From assembly GCA_024516155.1 (NCBI GenBank), contig JAJJXM010000025.1, forward strand, positions 62,001 through 126,000: a stretch of 64,000 nt of DNA, given 5' to 3'. How positions within the stretch are numbered: the first letter of the stretch is position 1; each line of letters begins with the position of its first letter. Below, in pieces: positions 1 to 12,800 of this stretch. This stretch comes from Pyronema omphalodes. Lineage: Eukaryota > Ascomycota > Pezizomycetes > Pezizales > Pyronemataceae. A program made the position numbers and the translations under genes. The notes beneath the pieces were generated by a model. The model searched no databases. It saw only the letters and a list, made by a program, of their open reading frames with translations, and was not told the origin of the DNA.

Positions 1-2
1 CC

Positions 3-2621
3 AAGAAAGCCCCCGGTCCCGACATGATGACGTTCGCATGCCTAAGGAGAGCCTATGACGCAATCCCCAAGGTGTTCGATGCGCTGTACGCAAGGCTAGG
101 TGACAAAGGATACCACCCAAGGTGCTGGCGTGAAGCAACGACGGTCGTTATCCCGAAACCGAACAAACCTGACTACAGCGCAGTTAAGGCCTATCGTCCC
201 ATCGCGTTGCTGAACTGCATGGGAAAAATTCTAGAAAAACTTATGGCGACTCGGCTCAGCCTCATGGCGGAGTCACACGACATACTGCATGCAGACCAGA
301 TAGGCGGGCGCCCTAAACGCTCGGCTATCGACGCTGCAATGGCCCTAACGCACGAGGACGAAGCGAACGCGGGGCGCCGCATGGTGACCTCCGCGCTATT
401 TTTAGATGTGCGAGGAGCCTTCGACAATGTCTCCTCCGCGCGCCTCCTCACGACAATGCGCACACTGGGCTGCCCAACTGCAGTTGTCTCCTGGTGTTCG
501 ACTTTCCTAAGCGACAGAACAACAGCCCTATCATTCGACGGACGAACAGACGTACAGCGACCCATTAGGACGGGCATCCCCCAAGGTTCCCCGGCGTCCC
601 CCATCCTCTTCCTTATTTACCTACGCCCACTATTCGACAGACTACAGACAACTCACCCAACGCTATGGACCCCGAGCTACATGGACGACGTAGCTCTCGT
701 CGCACACGGACGTACCAGAGAAGAAAATGCCCGAGAACTGGAAGCCGCAGCTCACACCGCCTTCGCATGGGCCCGAACGAACGCCGTAGCATTCGACGAC
801 TCGAAATCGGAGCTGCTGCACTTCCACCGCTCCCGTAAAGACACGATCACCGACGCAGTCAACGTGCGCTTGCCCAACGGAACAATCATCACCCCAGGAA
901 CGAAAGGAGGACGAACGGACGTGGTTCGGTGGATTGGAATATTTTTTGATCGCAAACTCTCCTTCTCTTATCATGTGAAAACAAGACTGACGGCCGCCGC
1001 CAGGTCCCTCAACGCCCTCCGAAGCCTCGTTCGCCACGAAACAGGTATGTCCCCGTCTGCGACGAGAACTCTTTACATCGCATGTGTGCTGTCTAGGTCC
1101 GACTTTGGCACCGAGATCTGGTGGACAGGGCAAAAAAGCCTCGCCAACTTACTACAAACACAACAAAACTCCGCCCTTCGCCGAATCCTGAACGCATTCA
1201 CCTCGACGCCAATCCTAGCCCTCCACAACGAAGCAGCTATCCCCCCGGTTTCAGTCCGACTACACCACCGTACCCGCAAATACGTTCTCCGCCTCCTCTC
1301 TCTCCCCCCAAATCACCCCGTAGTTAGACGCTGCCCCTCCACCTTCCCCGTCCCCGATCACTTTCACTCCTCCATCTGCAGCCCACACGAGTATGACCAC
1401 CAGTGGCAGTCACCCGGCACAGCCCCCTCCCGTCTCGTCACCATGCTCCGCTCCGTCAGCAAGTGGGTACTGCCTGACGACACCATCGAAAACACATCAC
1501 AGCCCAACCCCACCCCATGGGAGCACCCCCGCCTCAAAATCAACATCACCTCCCTCCCGAAATCAGAGGCGGCCACGACACACGTAGCGTTGCTCCAGAC
1601 CCTCCGCGCAGACCCCCGCAACATCATTGCATATACCGACGGTTCACAACTGAACGGAAGAACCGGAGCGGGATACTGCATCACCGACGGCTTACCCCGC
1701 CGGGTGGAAGAATCCATCCCAATGGGCGACACAACCGAAGTCTTCGACGCAGAGCTCAGAGCTATACACGACTGCCTCACCACTTGCCAAAGGATCATCA
1801 CCCTCAACAGACACACCCGCCGTAAAATACACATTTTCACGGACAATCAAGCAGCAATCCTTCGCGCCTCCCGCTCCTCCTACGGCCCCGGCCAAGAACT
1901 GGCCCTCTCGATCCTCACGACGGTGTCCGCACTTAGCCGATCCGGATCATCCGTCACCCTACATTGGGTCCCCGGACACACAGACATCCCCGGAAACAAC
2001 ACAGCCGACCTCCTAGCAAAAACAGCTACCTCCCTCAATCCGACCGCGCCTCCCCCGATCTCCCTCTCCTGGCTCAGACGCCAGGTACGAGAGCAGTATG
2101 TCACCGACTGGGTAGACTGGTACTCTTCGTCACCGAAGCCCAAAACGTACAACGCCCCCCACCGCAAAAGACTCGACAACGCATACACCACCGTCCCGCA
2201 CAAGATATCGACGGCTATATTGGGACTTCGCACAGGCCATGGATATTTATTGGACTGCCTAGCACACCCCCCCACTGCCAAATACCCCTCACGCTCATGT
2301 CACTGCCCACTACATCCCCCACAGACCCCCAAACACCTACTCCTCTCATGCCCGAACTTCAACACACAGCGGACTGAACTATGACGTACACTACGCATCC
2401 CCCGACGACGCCAACTGACTCTCCCCACGATCTTATATACGACCGCCGGCACAAAAGCTCTGTCTACCATGATCTCGGACACCAAGGTGGCGACCGCCGA
2501 ATGGGCACACGCGAAGTTGAGTTCTCACCCCGCAGAGGAGGACACTCCTCGTACACTGACGACAGGCTGGGGGACGCTGCTGGACCTAACGGACGAGCAC
2601 GCGGAAACCCACGATAACTAA
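3..2621 (+). pseudogene. ORF2 (RT-RNase H part), one premature stop
   Basis: This is the C-terminal two thirds of a LINE ORF2 polyprotein. The frame opens at the edge with the RT motif KAPGPD. It continues with a KPNKPDYS-x3-AYRPIALLNC block, DQIGGRP, LFLDVRGAFDN, TGIPQGSPASP and the catalytic YMDD (about 680-690). RNase H follows with YTDGSQ, FTDNQAA and WVPGHTDIPGNNTADLLAK. The end carries a C-x-C...H...C knuckle (CHCPLHPPQTPKHLLLSC). A CGA codon has become TGA at 2382-2384. The frame then stays open for 78 more codons and ends at TAA 2619-2621, in line with copies A3 and A4. The RT and RNase H catalytic residues look intact, so this single C-to-T change is the only visible lesion here. The endonuclease lies outside the window. 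Confidence 0.88.
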
Positions 2622-3360
2622 TGAGAAAAAAAAAAAAAAAAAAAGAGAGGAAAAATAGGAACGACGACGGGAGGAAGGGCAGGAGAGAGGGAGGAGACAC
2701 AGGGGACGAGGAGCGAGGCAGAAGGGGCAGGAGGAGCAACGGGGGGACGAGGAGGGTTACTTTTCCTGATTTTCTTCTGTTTCTTTGGGGAAGGTCAAGA
2801 GGGACGTGAGTTGGGAGGGGAGGCGAAGATGTAAGGCGCGCGGGAAAGGAGATAGGAGACGGCGGCGAGTGGGAGGTGATGATGCGGGGCGATAGAGAAG
2901 GGGAAGAGGCGTGGACGGGAGGGAGCGGCGGAGAGGGATGAGAGAGGACGAACAGGGGAGTTGAGGACACGGACGAAGAGAGGGCAGAGAGGGGAGGCGC
3001 GGGGGCGGTGGCCCGGAGGAGTTACTTTTTCTTTTTTTTTTTGTTCTGTTTTTGATTTGTGGAGGAAATAAAGGCGGGAAAATGGTTAAAAATGGGAGGG
3101 GAAGGGTGGAGGAAATGGGGGAACAACCCGGCGAGGTGGCCTCCGAGCGCACAGGGCTCCTTGGATCTGACGACGCGAGATGAAAAACTGCATGACGAGA
3201 CTTGGGAGACTACACTCCCACCCACATAGACAGCTCTGGGGCTTACCCAGTGGGAACCTGGCATCACCCCCAGGTTCTCAACATTGTACTTAACTTGTAG
3301 ATACCGCCATAACCTTACGGTTGGATGCGTGTATGAATAAATAAATAAATAAATAAATAA
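2622..3360 (+). other. Family A 3' UTR and terminal module
   Basis: No gene is seen here. Four bases after the ORF2 stop comes an 18-base A-tract, then about 370 bases of GGA-rich purine sequence. The terminal module shared with family C begins near 3010: a T-rich stretch, an AATAAA within GGAAATAAAGG, a G-run cluster (GGGAGGGGAAGGG), a GC-rich GAGG-TGG-CCTC hairpin, the AACC-TTAC-GGTT hairpin and the (TAAA)n tail. Confidence 0.8.
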
Positions 3361-3554
3361 CCGTGTACCAGTGCATCAACTGCGCTGACGCCGGCCTTCC
3401 CGACACACAACACGCCGCCTACGGTACCCAATGCCCCATCAAGGTGAACATTGTACGAGAGGCATGACTGAAGACCCGCCCCGACGACACCCAGAACGCC
3501 ATCTCCACGGAGACCAACCCCATAGCAGATACTACCATGACTGCTGATGAATAA
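3361..3554 (+). pseudogene. Family A ORF1, C-terminal remnant
   Basis: The fragment encodes the last zinc-knuckle region of ORF1: VYQCINCADAGLPDTQHAAY, then QCPIKVNIVREA. It aligns with the intact-looking ORF1 end of copy A3 near 44140-44327. A TGG codon has become TGA at 3465-3467. The ORF1 stop TAA (3552-3554) overlaps the ORF2 start in ATGAATAA (3547-3554), the same 8-base arrangement as in the other copies. The upstream part was cut off by the A1 insertion. Confidence 0.75.
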
Positions 3555-6500
3555 GTACAACTCATCAGCGGCGACCCTCCGGATAATATCACATAACCTG
3601 AACCGTAGCACCACCGCCCTCACAACGCTATTGAACACAGCGAACGTAAACACAGACATCATCCTCGTCCAAGAGGTGAATGTCAAAGATCCCAAGTTTG
3701 TAGTCACACACCCCGATTTTGTTTTGCTTCTTCCCCCTCGTGCCCACCACAAGACCAACCGCACTGCCGCATATGTCTCCCGGCTCAACCCCCACGTCCG
3801 AGTCACGCCCAGACCGGATGTCAGCGGAGACCCCGACCTCCAGGTCCTAGAGGTCAGCACCGACCTTATCCCCTCTTTTTACCTCCTCAACGTTTATAAC
3901 GAACGTGACCCCATCACTAAAATCTACACCGTCCCCCGTGCGCTTACCCCCCTTACCCTCCCGCGTCGATGCGTTATCACAGGGGATCTCAACTCCCATC
4001 ATCCTCTGTGGAACTCCCACACGCGCAGAACAACACGGGCCAACGAGCTCGTCGAACTGTTGGAATCGCATGACTAGCGGTTGGTGAACGTCCCAGACGT
4101 CCCAACGCACCAAGACAAGGACGGCACAGGCTCATCGGTCCTGGACCTAACCCTGGCTTCCCCATCGATGGCAAGGGAAATAACAAACTGGGCCATCGAC
4201 GACGGAATAGCCACAGGTTCGGACCACGAGGTCATCCGTTTTCAACTTAACTCTATCCATCCAGACCACACAGTGACCCCCCTCGCAACTACTCGTCTAA
4301 ACTGGAACAAAACGGATTGGGACATGTTTACCAAGGAGCTCAAGCTCCTCGCGAACGCCAGACACCCCTACTGGACGCACCTCCGCGCCAACCCCTCCGC
4401 AAGCAACCTCGACGAATGGGCCGCTCTACTTCGAGACTCCATACAGACTGCAGCGTCAAAAGCCACCCCGACCCTATCACCCACCCCGCGCTCGAAAAGG
4501 TGGTGGACTGAGGAAATCCGCCACACCCGTCGTGAAATGACCGCCGCCAGACGTCGTTGGAAGCTCTCCCGGCTCCCCACTCACCACGACGAGGAAAACG
4601 CCTCCGTAACAAACACTACAAAACGGTGCGCTACGCCAAAGACTCGCTGTGGAAGGAATACCTCGCAGCCGCAGAAGGCCCGGACATCTGGGCGGCGTTT
4701 CGTTACACGAACCCGCGTCGCACCCAACTGACCCCGCCGGTCAAAGCTATGGTAGGAGGCACAGAGAAACTGTGCGTTGACTTCGAGAGTAAGGTTGAAG
4801 CTTTTCAAGCGCTATTCCCCCCCCCCCCCCAACTACCCCCCACACCCATAATTCCCGCTCTTCCCCCGAAATCCCCTGGCACACTTTTACCCCCAGGCTG
4901 TTTAACGTTGCTTTGGTTTTGTTTTTGCTTTGTGAGGGAAATAAAGGCGGAAAAATGGTTAAAAACGGGAGGGGAAGGGTGGAGAAAATGGGGGAACGAC
5001 CCGGCGAGGTGGCCTCCGAGCGTACAGGGCTCCTGGAACAGACGACGCTTGACGAACAAAAGCACAGCGAGATTTGGGGGTCTACAACCCCACACCCTAA
5101 CGACAAGCTCTGGGGAATACCCAGTGAGAGCTCGGCCTAACACCCGGGTTTCTTAATTTTGTATTTACTGTAGATTCCGCCATAACCTTACGGTTGGATG
5201 CGTGTATGAGTTAATAAATAAATAAATAAATAAACACACTTTTACCCCCGATGAAATTCGTACTGCTATTTTTACCTCTTCCCCGAAAAAAGCCCCTGGC
5301 CCTGACACCATCACGTTCGCATGCCTTAGAAAAGCATATGACGCGATCCCCCACGTGTTCAACGCACTGTACTCGGCGCTGGGCAAGAAAGGATACCACC
5401 CGAAGTGCTGGCGAGAAGCCACCACGGTGATCATCCCAAAGCCAAACAAGCCCGATTACAGCTCGGTGAAGGCGTACCGACCGATCGCATTGCTTAATTG
5501 CATGGGAAAGGTTTTGGAAAAACTGATGGCGACGAGACTCAGCCTTATGGCGGAGTCACACGACATCCTGCATGCAGATCAGATAGGCGGGCGGCCTCAA
5601 CGCTCGGCTATCGATGCTGCGATCGCACTAACGCAGGAAGTCGAAGCGAACGCTAGTCATCGCCTAGTTACTTCTGCATTATTCTTAGACGTACGAGGCG
5701 CGTTCGACAATGTCACCTCGGAGAGACTGCTCGCGACGATGCGCACACTAGGTCGCCCCCAAGCAGTTACATCGTGGTGCTCCTCCTTCTTGAACGACCG
5801 TTCTACCGCCCTCTCGTTCGATGGCAGAACAGATACCCAGCGACCAATCAGAACCGGCATCCCTCAAGGCTCCCCGGCGTCCCCAATCCTTTTCCTTATC
5901 TATCTTCGACCCCTCTTCGACGCCCTACAGACTGCCCACCCCACACTTTGGACACCCAGCTACATGGACGAGGTAGCACTTGTTGCACACGGCCGCTCCA
6001 GAGAAGACAACGCCAGGGAACTAGAATCCGCCGCTCGAACCGCCTTTCGCTGGGCGCAGCAAAACGCAGTAGCCTTCGATGACTCTAAGTCGGAGTTAAT
6101 AGACTTCCACCGTTCGCGCACCGACACTCTGACAGAAGGAGTCAACGTCCGTCTCCCAAACGGCATGGTGGTGACCCCGGGAACAAGAGGAGGAAAAACA
6201 GACGTAGTTAGATGGATCGGAATTTATTTTGACAGAAAACTTTCCTTTGTAAATCATGCAAAAATTAGACTAACGGCCGCTGCTAGATCCCTCAACGCCC
6301 TCCAAAGCCTAGTGCGTCACGAGACAGGTTTGTCCTCTCAGCCACTTGTACGCTTTACATCGCGTGCGTTATTTCTAGGTCCGACTTAGGCTCTGAGATC
6401 TGGTGGATGGGCCAAAAAAGTCTCGCCAACCTCGTTCAAACCCAACAAAACTCAGCCCTCCGACGAATCCTAAACGCCTTCCACTCAACACCGATAATCG

Positions 6501-7903
6501 CCCTCCACAATGAAGCTGCCATACCCCCCGTCTCAGTCCGCTTGCAACACCGCACCCGGAAATACGTCCTGCGCCTTCTCTCCCTCCCCCCTCACCACCC
6601 CGTTGTGAAACACTGCCCCTCCTCCTTCCCCGTGCCCCTACACCTCCACACATCCATTTGCAACCCCTACGAATACGATCACCCATGGCAGTCCCCCGGT
6701 AACGCCCAGTCCCGTCTCGTCAGCATGCTACGATCAGTGAACAAATGGGTGCTACCTGACGACGATATCGAGAATACGGCCCACCCAAATCGCACCTCAT
6801 GGCGCCACAACCCCATCCGAACGTCAATTTCACCACTCCCCAAGACCGACGCAGCAGTCGAACACGCCTCACTCCTTAACACCTTGCGAACCGACCCAAC
6901 CAACGTCATCGCATACACAGACGGATCCCAGCTGGAAGGCCACACCGGCCCGGGATACAGTATTACCGACGGATTACCGCGACGACTCGACGAAATCATC
7001 CCCATGGGTGACACAACGGAAGTCTTCGATGCAGAGCTGCGTGCCATCCACGACTGCCTCGCGAGCTGCCTAAAAATCCTCCGACTCAACAACCACAACC
7101 GCCGCCACATTCACATATGTACGGATAACCAAGCAGCGATCCTCCGCGCCTCCCGCACCACGTACGGCCCGGGACAGGAACTCGCTCTCTCAATCTACGA
7201 AATAGCCTCCTCCCTCCACCAACGACAAACGAAAGTCACCCTCCATTGGGTCCCGGGACACACCAACATACCCGGCAACGACTCCGCCGACCTCCTCGCG
7301 AAGAGAGCAACCTCCCTCACCCCCACCGGGCCGCCCCCAGTCTCCCTGTCTTGGATCCGACGGCGAGTCCGGGAGCAATATATTACCGACTGGATCGACT
7401 GGTACACCTCAGCCAAGAAGCCGAAAACCTACAACGCCCCCCACCGTCGACGCCTCGATCCCGCCTATACCTCCCACCCACGCAAGATTTCCTCAGCCAT
7501 TCTGGGACTACGAACCGGCCACGGATACTTCCTGGATTGTCTTGCGCACCCCCCCACCGATCGCTACCCCTCCCGCTCCTGCCCATGCCCCATGCACCCC
7601 CCACAGACCCCCAAACACCTCCTATTATCTTGCCCTCAATACACCACGCAGCGGACTGAACTTCGCCGAATACTCAAACTCCCTCGACGACGACAACTCA
7701 CCCTCTCCACCATCCTCTACACCACCGCTGGCACCAAGGCCCTCGCAACCATGATCTCAGAGACTAAAGTTGCGACCGCCGAATGGGCGCACACCAAGCT
7801 AAGTACCCTCCCCGCTGAGGAGGACTCTCCTTTCACACTGACCACTGGCTGGGGGACGCTGCTGGACCCAACGGACGAGCACGCAAACACCCCAAACAAC
7901 TGA
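3547..7903 (+). pseudogene. Family A ORF2, broken
   Basis: The start MNKYNSSAATLRIISHNLNRS opens an apurinic-type endonuclease, with GDLNSHH near 3985 and GSDHEVIRF near 4220. Lesions visible by comparison with A3 are a TGG-to-TAG stop at 4075-4077, a frameshift near 4590, a probable second frameshift in the C-tract near 4818-4831, the 340-bp insertion at 4895-5234, and a frameshift near 6335 with a stop at 6387-6389. The RT active site reads YMDE instead of YMDD (about 5960-5975), which would remove a metal-binding aspartate. RNase H motifs (YTDGSQ, CTDNQAA, WVPGHTNIPGNDSADLLAK) and the terminal knuckle (CPCPMHPPQTPKHLLLSC) remain. The frame ends at TGA 7901-7903. Confidence 0.88.
4895..5234 (+). 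mobile_element. 5'-truncated LINE tail (340 bp) inside A2
   Basis: Only the terminal module is present: the GGCTGTTTAACGTTGC start, an AATAAA, the G-run cluster, the hairpin at 5184-5195 and the (TAAA)n tail. It is closest to the A-ended family C copies because it starts at their ORF end (GGCTGTTTAAC). The 15-bp duplication CACACTTTTACCCCC flanks it at 4880-4894 and 5235-5249. It splits the A2 ORF2 just before the RT domain. Confidence 0.9.
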
Positions 7904-8636
7904 AAAAAAAAAAAAAAAAAAAAAAAAAAACATAATAAAATAAATAAATAAACATACATAGGTACTTCGGGGACCCAAGAGGGAAGGAGGCGAGTGGAAG
8001 CGGACGATACAGGAGGCAATGGGGGGAGCAATGGGGGATGGTAGCTGGTTACCTTTCTTGTTTTTCTACTGTATTGTATGGGGACGTTCGGGGAAGAGGG
8101 GAGACTGAGGAGGCGGAGAGACGAGGAGCGCGGGGGAGAAGTGCGGAGAAGAGGACGAGTGAGAGATGATGACGCGGAGGAGACACAGGGCACGAGGGGA
8201 GCAAGGCGCGGGGACATGGAGGGGAACGGAGTAGGGAGAAGGGCAGGCGTAGAAGAAGTGGCGGAGGGGGGAAAGAGGAGAGGCGGTGGCCCTGTGGAGT
8301 TATCTTTTTCTTTGCTTTGCTGTTATGTTTTGATTTGTGGAGGAAATAAAGGCGGGAAAATGGTTAAAAATGGGTGGGGAAGGGTGAAGGATAGAGGGGA
8401 ACGACCCGGCGTGGTGGCCCCTGAGCGACCAGGGCTCCTGGAACTGACGACGCGAGATGGACTGAGACACAAGAAGAATGGGAGACTACACTCTCAACAA
8501 CCTCTGACAGCTCTGGGCCTTACCCAGTGGGGACCTGGCATCACACCCAGGTCCCTAACATTGTATTGAATTTGTAGATTCCGCCATAACCTTGAGGTTG
8601 GATGCGTGTATGAATAAATAAATAAATAACTAAATA
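7904..8636 (+). other. Family A 3' UTR of A2
   Basis: No gene is seen. An A-tract of nearly 30 bases follows the ORF2 stop directly. Purine-rich sequence comes next, then the terminal module from about 8290 with GGAAATAAAGG, the G-run cluster, the hairpin and the tail. The open frame through the purine-rich part is low-complexity Arg/Glu/Gly and I do not call it a gene. Confidence 0.7.
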
Positions 8637-9079
8637 GATTCACCGCAGAATTGGACAAGAAGCAGCAGAAACATTTCTCAATGGGATCAGGCAGCGGAGC
8701 AAGGCCTTGGACAACCTGGTTCAAGAATACAATCAGGTTGCAAGGGGTGCTGGAGTTAGGACATTGGTTGCAGAACGTTTGACAGATGAAGGGCTGGACA
8801 ATGAGGAAATCTGGGATCTGGATTTGTTTATGGCTCGAGGTGACTGGGCAGTATACGACTTTGTTCGTGCGGGTATTGAACCCAGAACCACACGGCAACG
8901 GCGACCCCCCCCCTGCATTTTCAACAACGAGCACCGAAACCCCCGGTTTTCTCATCGGATTCGGATTTGCAGCACTCTGTTACGTTATTCTCTGAATTTT
9001 CAGGGAATTCTACGTTGTTTTTGTTGACTTTTGTCGCAAAATCAGAGTTTTCACGAGTTTTGGCTTACCCCACCTCACG

Positions 9080-9808
9080 TTTGTTTGTTTGTTTGTTCTC
9101 TCATTACTTGTTTGCAACCCGAAGGTTATGACAAGGGACAGATAAATACAAAAGCGAAGAAGAAAGAAATGTAAAAGCAAAAACCCAGTCTCCACCTCTA
9201 CCAGTCTCCTCCTCTTGATCGTTGTGGTTGTGGGGTCTGTCCCCACTGTATACTTCGGGGGTTTCTTGTCCAAGCGCGTCTGATGTTCCAAGTGCCCTGC
9301 TTGCACAGAGGCCGCCTCGCCGGGCTCCTCCCTTTCCTCCTCCCTTCCCCTTCCCATGTTTAGCCATTTTACCGCCTTTGTTTCCTCCGCGTACAAAAGA
9401 AAAAGATAACTCCCGCCGCCCTCCTCTGTTCCTTCCCCGTGCCCCTCTCTCTCCTTTCGCACCATTCCACTCTCCGTTCCCTTCTCACCCGTCGCACCAT
9501 AAAACAACTCCAACCCGTAAGACAAACAATTGAAAGACAAAGAAAAGAAAATAAAAGAAAACAAAAGGAAAACAAGACTCAAAACACCCGAACTCCAAGC
9601 AGACCCAAGCAACGACCCCAGCCCGATCCCGTCACCGCGTGCCCGTTCCCTTTCTCTCCGCCTATCCCTTCTCTACCTTCCCCTTCTGCTTGTCCCCTTT
9701 TTTTTTTTTTTTTTTTACACAACAAAATCCTAAGTAAGAGAGCACTGCAAAATCAGCGCGCGCGAAAGTTCCTAAGGTACTGCGGTCAGTGTAGTCAGCG
9801 GTAGGGGT
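9080..9808 (-). other. Family B 3' UTR of B0
   Basis: No gene is seen. On the minus strand the order after the stop is about 90-110 bases of unique sequence, an A-tract, a purine-rich stretch, GCGGAGGAAACAAAGGCGG, a G-run cluster, a GAGG-CGG-CCTC hairpin, a pyrimidine-rich TTTCTTTCTTCTTCTC stretch, the AACC-TTCG-GGTT hairpin and the tail. Open frames crossing it are not credible genes. Confidence 0.75.
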
Positions 9809-12800
9809 CTATCCCCTTCTGCGAGGCTTCTCTAGCCGGGAGTGTGCCCAGGTCGAGGTAGCAACCTTGGTTGCAGAGATAAAGGTGGAAAGAGCCTTGG
9901 TGCCGGAGGGGGTGTCCAGAATGGTGTTTAGGTTGATCCGGGAGTGTTGTCTGAGTTTGAGGTCCTTCCTGAGTGTGGAGCGAACGGCCTGGAATTCGGG
10001 GCAGCTCAGGAGGAGGTGTCGAGGCGTCTGTGGTGGGTGGATTGGGCAGCTGCAGCTGCGGGAGGGGTATGCGTCGGATGGAGGGTGGGCCAAGCAGTTA
10101 AGGAAGTACCCGTGGCCGGTGCGAAGACCCAGGATTGCAGTTGATATCCAGCGGGGGTTTTCGGTGTGCGCGGTGTCCATTGTGCGGCGGTGTGTGGCGG
10201 TGTACGTGCGCGGTCGGGGGGAAGAGGTGAACCAGGTAGTCCAGTCTTCGGTGTACCTCTCTCGAGCGCGGCGGCGCAGCCAAGTGAGGGATATCGGTAT
10301 TCGTCGGCGTGGCGGTACTGTTGTCGCCTGTCTGGCCAGTTCGTCGGCGGCTTCGTTTCCGGGGACATTAGTGTGTCCTGGGACCCAGTGGATGGTAATT
10401 GAGGTACCGTGAGCGTGAAGGTCGTGAGCGGTGTTGTGGATGGCCCAGGCGAGCTCCTGGCCGGGGCCTCGACGGAGGTGAGAGGCTCGACGTATCGCGG
10501 CCTGGTTGTCGGTAAAAACGTGGATGTGTTTGTCGTATTGGTCGTTGCGTCGAATGTGTGTCAGGCATGTCCGGAGTCCTTCGTGGATGGCCATAACTTC
10601 CGCGTCGAAGACTTCTGTCCTGTCACCCATGGGCACTATGGAGTTGACAGGTCGTGGCAGCCCGTGGGGGATGGTGTATCCTGCGCCTGTTATGCCGTCA
10701 AGTTGGGAGCCGTCCGTGTACAGTAGGATAGTATCCGATCGTTGGCGAAGGGTGTGGAGGAGGAGGAGGTGGTCGTCGGCAGCTTCAGCCTTCGGGGAGG
10801 AGGAGATGTCGATCGTTAATGTAGGGGCGAGGTCGTCGTCGGGGATGTTTTGGGAGGTGTCCTCGACTTCGGCGTTTGGTTGGACCCACGGGGAGAGGGT
10901 GCTGATGACGTGCAGGAGGCGGGACGGGGCTTGTCCTGGGACGTGCCACGGGTGGTCGTACTCGGTGTCCGGGTTGATGGAGGCATCCTCGATACTCGGG
11001 GCGGGAAACGAGACGGGGCAGCGTGTGATGATAGGGTGCGAGGCGGGTAAAGTGAGGGTGCGCAGGGCGTATTTCCGCTGACGGTTGTCAAGACGTATTG
11101 TGACGGGGGGGAGTGCGGACTCATTGTGGAGGGCCAGGATCGGAGTAGAGGTGAAGGCGTTGAGAATCCTGCGGAGGGCGGTGTTCTGTTGGTTCTGGAG
11201 GGTGCGGGCAAGGTCTTTTTGTTGGTTCCACCATATCTCTGCGCCGTAGTCTGCTCTCGACTGGACACACGCCTGGTAGATTAGTCTTGTAGCAGCGGGG
11301 GACAGACCTGTTTCGTACCGTGCTAACCTACACAGTGCGTTCAGAGTTCTTTGCGCGGCGGTTACTCGTCTAGCTACATGTTTTCTAAAGTTAAGTTTTC
11401 TATCTAAATACAGGCCTATCCACCGCACAACATCCTTCTCTCCTCCTTGTGTTCCCGGTGTGATAACTGTACCGTTTGGTAACTTAACTTTTTCCTCCTC
11501 AGTGATGCTATCGGTGCGTGCCCAGTGGAAATGCAGGAGCTCTGACTTGGCGTCGTCAAATGCAACGGCGTTTGCGTCGGCCCACCGAAAGGCTGTTGTC
11601 GTAATGTTCTCAAGTGCGCGGGCGTTCGCTTTTCTGGTGCGTCCCTGGACGACGATCGCTACGTCGTCAATGTAGCTAGGTGTCCAGGCGTACGGGTGTA
11701 CCTGCGCTAGTTCGTCGAATAATGGGCGGAGGTATAATAAGAAAAGTATGGGGGATGCAGGGGAACCTTGTGGGATGCCTGTTTGCACTGGGCGTTGCGT
11801 GTCAGTTCGCCCATCGAACGCCAGAGCGATCGTGCGATCTGCGAGGAAAGACTGGCACCACGATACTACTGGTCGCGGGCACCCAAGCTGTCGTAATGTT
11901 TGTTGGAGGCGTTCAGCAGAGACGTTGTCGAATGCTCCACGAACATCGAGGAAGAGGGCAGAGGTTAGCATTCCGTGAGATTTCCCAATCTCGACGTCGT
12001 GCACCAGCGCCATCGCCGCGTCAATTGCTGATCTCTGCGGGCGTCCACCTATTTGGTCTCTATGTAGTAAGTCGTGAGAGTCTGCCATCGTGCCTAGGCG
12101 AGTGGCCATTAGTTTTTCGAGGGTCTTCCCAAGGCAGTTTAGGAGCGCAATCGGACGGTATGCCTTTGGATTGCTGTAATCCGGCTTGTTAGGTTTGGCG
12201 ATAATGACGGTGGTGGCCTGGCGCCAGCATCGCGGATGGTAGCCTACCGTCCCTAATGTGGCGTAGAGGTTGTTCATGTGTTCGGGGATGGTAAGGTATG
12301 CTTGGCGCAGGCAGGCGAATGTGAGCCCATCGGGTCCGGGGGCCTTCTTCGGCGAGGAGGAGAATATCGCTGTTTCTACCTCCGTCGGTGTAAAGGTTGT
12401 CCACTGCAACTCGCGGCGCGGGGGGAGGACGGACGGAGGCGGTGGTGGCGGCGGCGGGGGAAATAACTTCTGGAAGGCCTCTACCTTTGCGTCGAAGGAG
12501 CTGCAGATTGTTTCTTGGCCGTTTATCATTGCGCGGAGGTTTGGTGTTAGCTGAGCACGCCGAGGGTTGGTGTACCTAAACGCCTGCCATACATCGGGTC
12601 CTTCGGCTTGGGAAAGATATTCCTTCCACTTCGCATCTTTCGCCGTTCGAATGGTTCTGTGGTATTCGTTTCGGTGTTGTTTGTAGTTTAGGTGGGATCT
12701 ATCGTCACGTTTGCGTTTCCACTTACGTCTTGCTTTGGTCATCTTTTTCCTTGCCTCGGTGACTTCTGCGGTCCACCATCTTTTCGATTGTGGGGTTACT

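Larger units (their letters stand above)
1..3360 (+). mobile_element. Family A LINE copy A1, left end outside window
   Basis: This is a non-LTR retrotransposon. It enters the window inside ORF2, at the start of the reverse transcriptase domain. It runs through RNase H, an A-tract directly after the stop codon (2626-2643), a purine-rich 3' UTR, and a terminal hairpin (3311-3322) followed by a (TAAA)n tail ending at 3360. The sequence after the tail is family A ORF1 in the same orientation, so A1 most simply inserted into another family A copy (A2). The left target-site duplication is not in the window and cannot be verified. Confidence 0.9.
3361..8636 (+). mobile_element. Family A LINE copy A2, degenerate
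   Basis: This copy shows the last part of ORF1, ORF2, and a 3' UTR with a long A-tract after the stop (from about 7904). The tail near 8613-8636 is imperfect: (TAAA)n ending TAACTAAATAG. The hairpin at 8588-8599 has loop TTGA instead of TTAC. Its left part is probably beyond the window, on the other side of A1. Its right flank is the KDZ-like gene remnant, so A2 inserted into that gene. A 340-bp truncated element interrupts ORF2 at 4895-5234. Multiple stops and frameshifts make this the oldest-looking family A copy here. Confidence 0.85.

Noticed and set aside
3333..3360. (TAAA)n and (CAAA)n runs as ordinary microsatellites or telomere repeats
   Set aside because: Each run directly follows a LINE 3' hairpin and precedes a target-site duplication, so they are element tails.
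8707..9027. A 106-codon gene spanning the KDZ remnant and the C1 5' UTR
   Set aside because: The frame crosses the duplication boundary at 8879/8880. Its second half is transposon leader sequence.
9369..9612. Open frames in the LINE 3' UTRs (Arg/Glu/Gly-rich or Phe/Ser-rich)
   Set aside because: They are low-complexity purine or pyrimidine tracts, not kept in the same frame between copies.
10816..11268. Long frames opposite or out of frame to ORF2 in every family A and B copy
   Set aside because: They recur at the same offset in each copy, and compositional bias (C-rich third positions) explains them. The sense frame has clear catalytic motifs.
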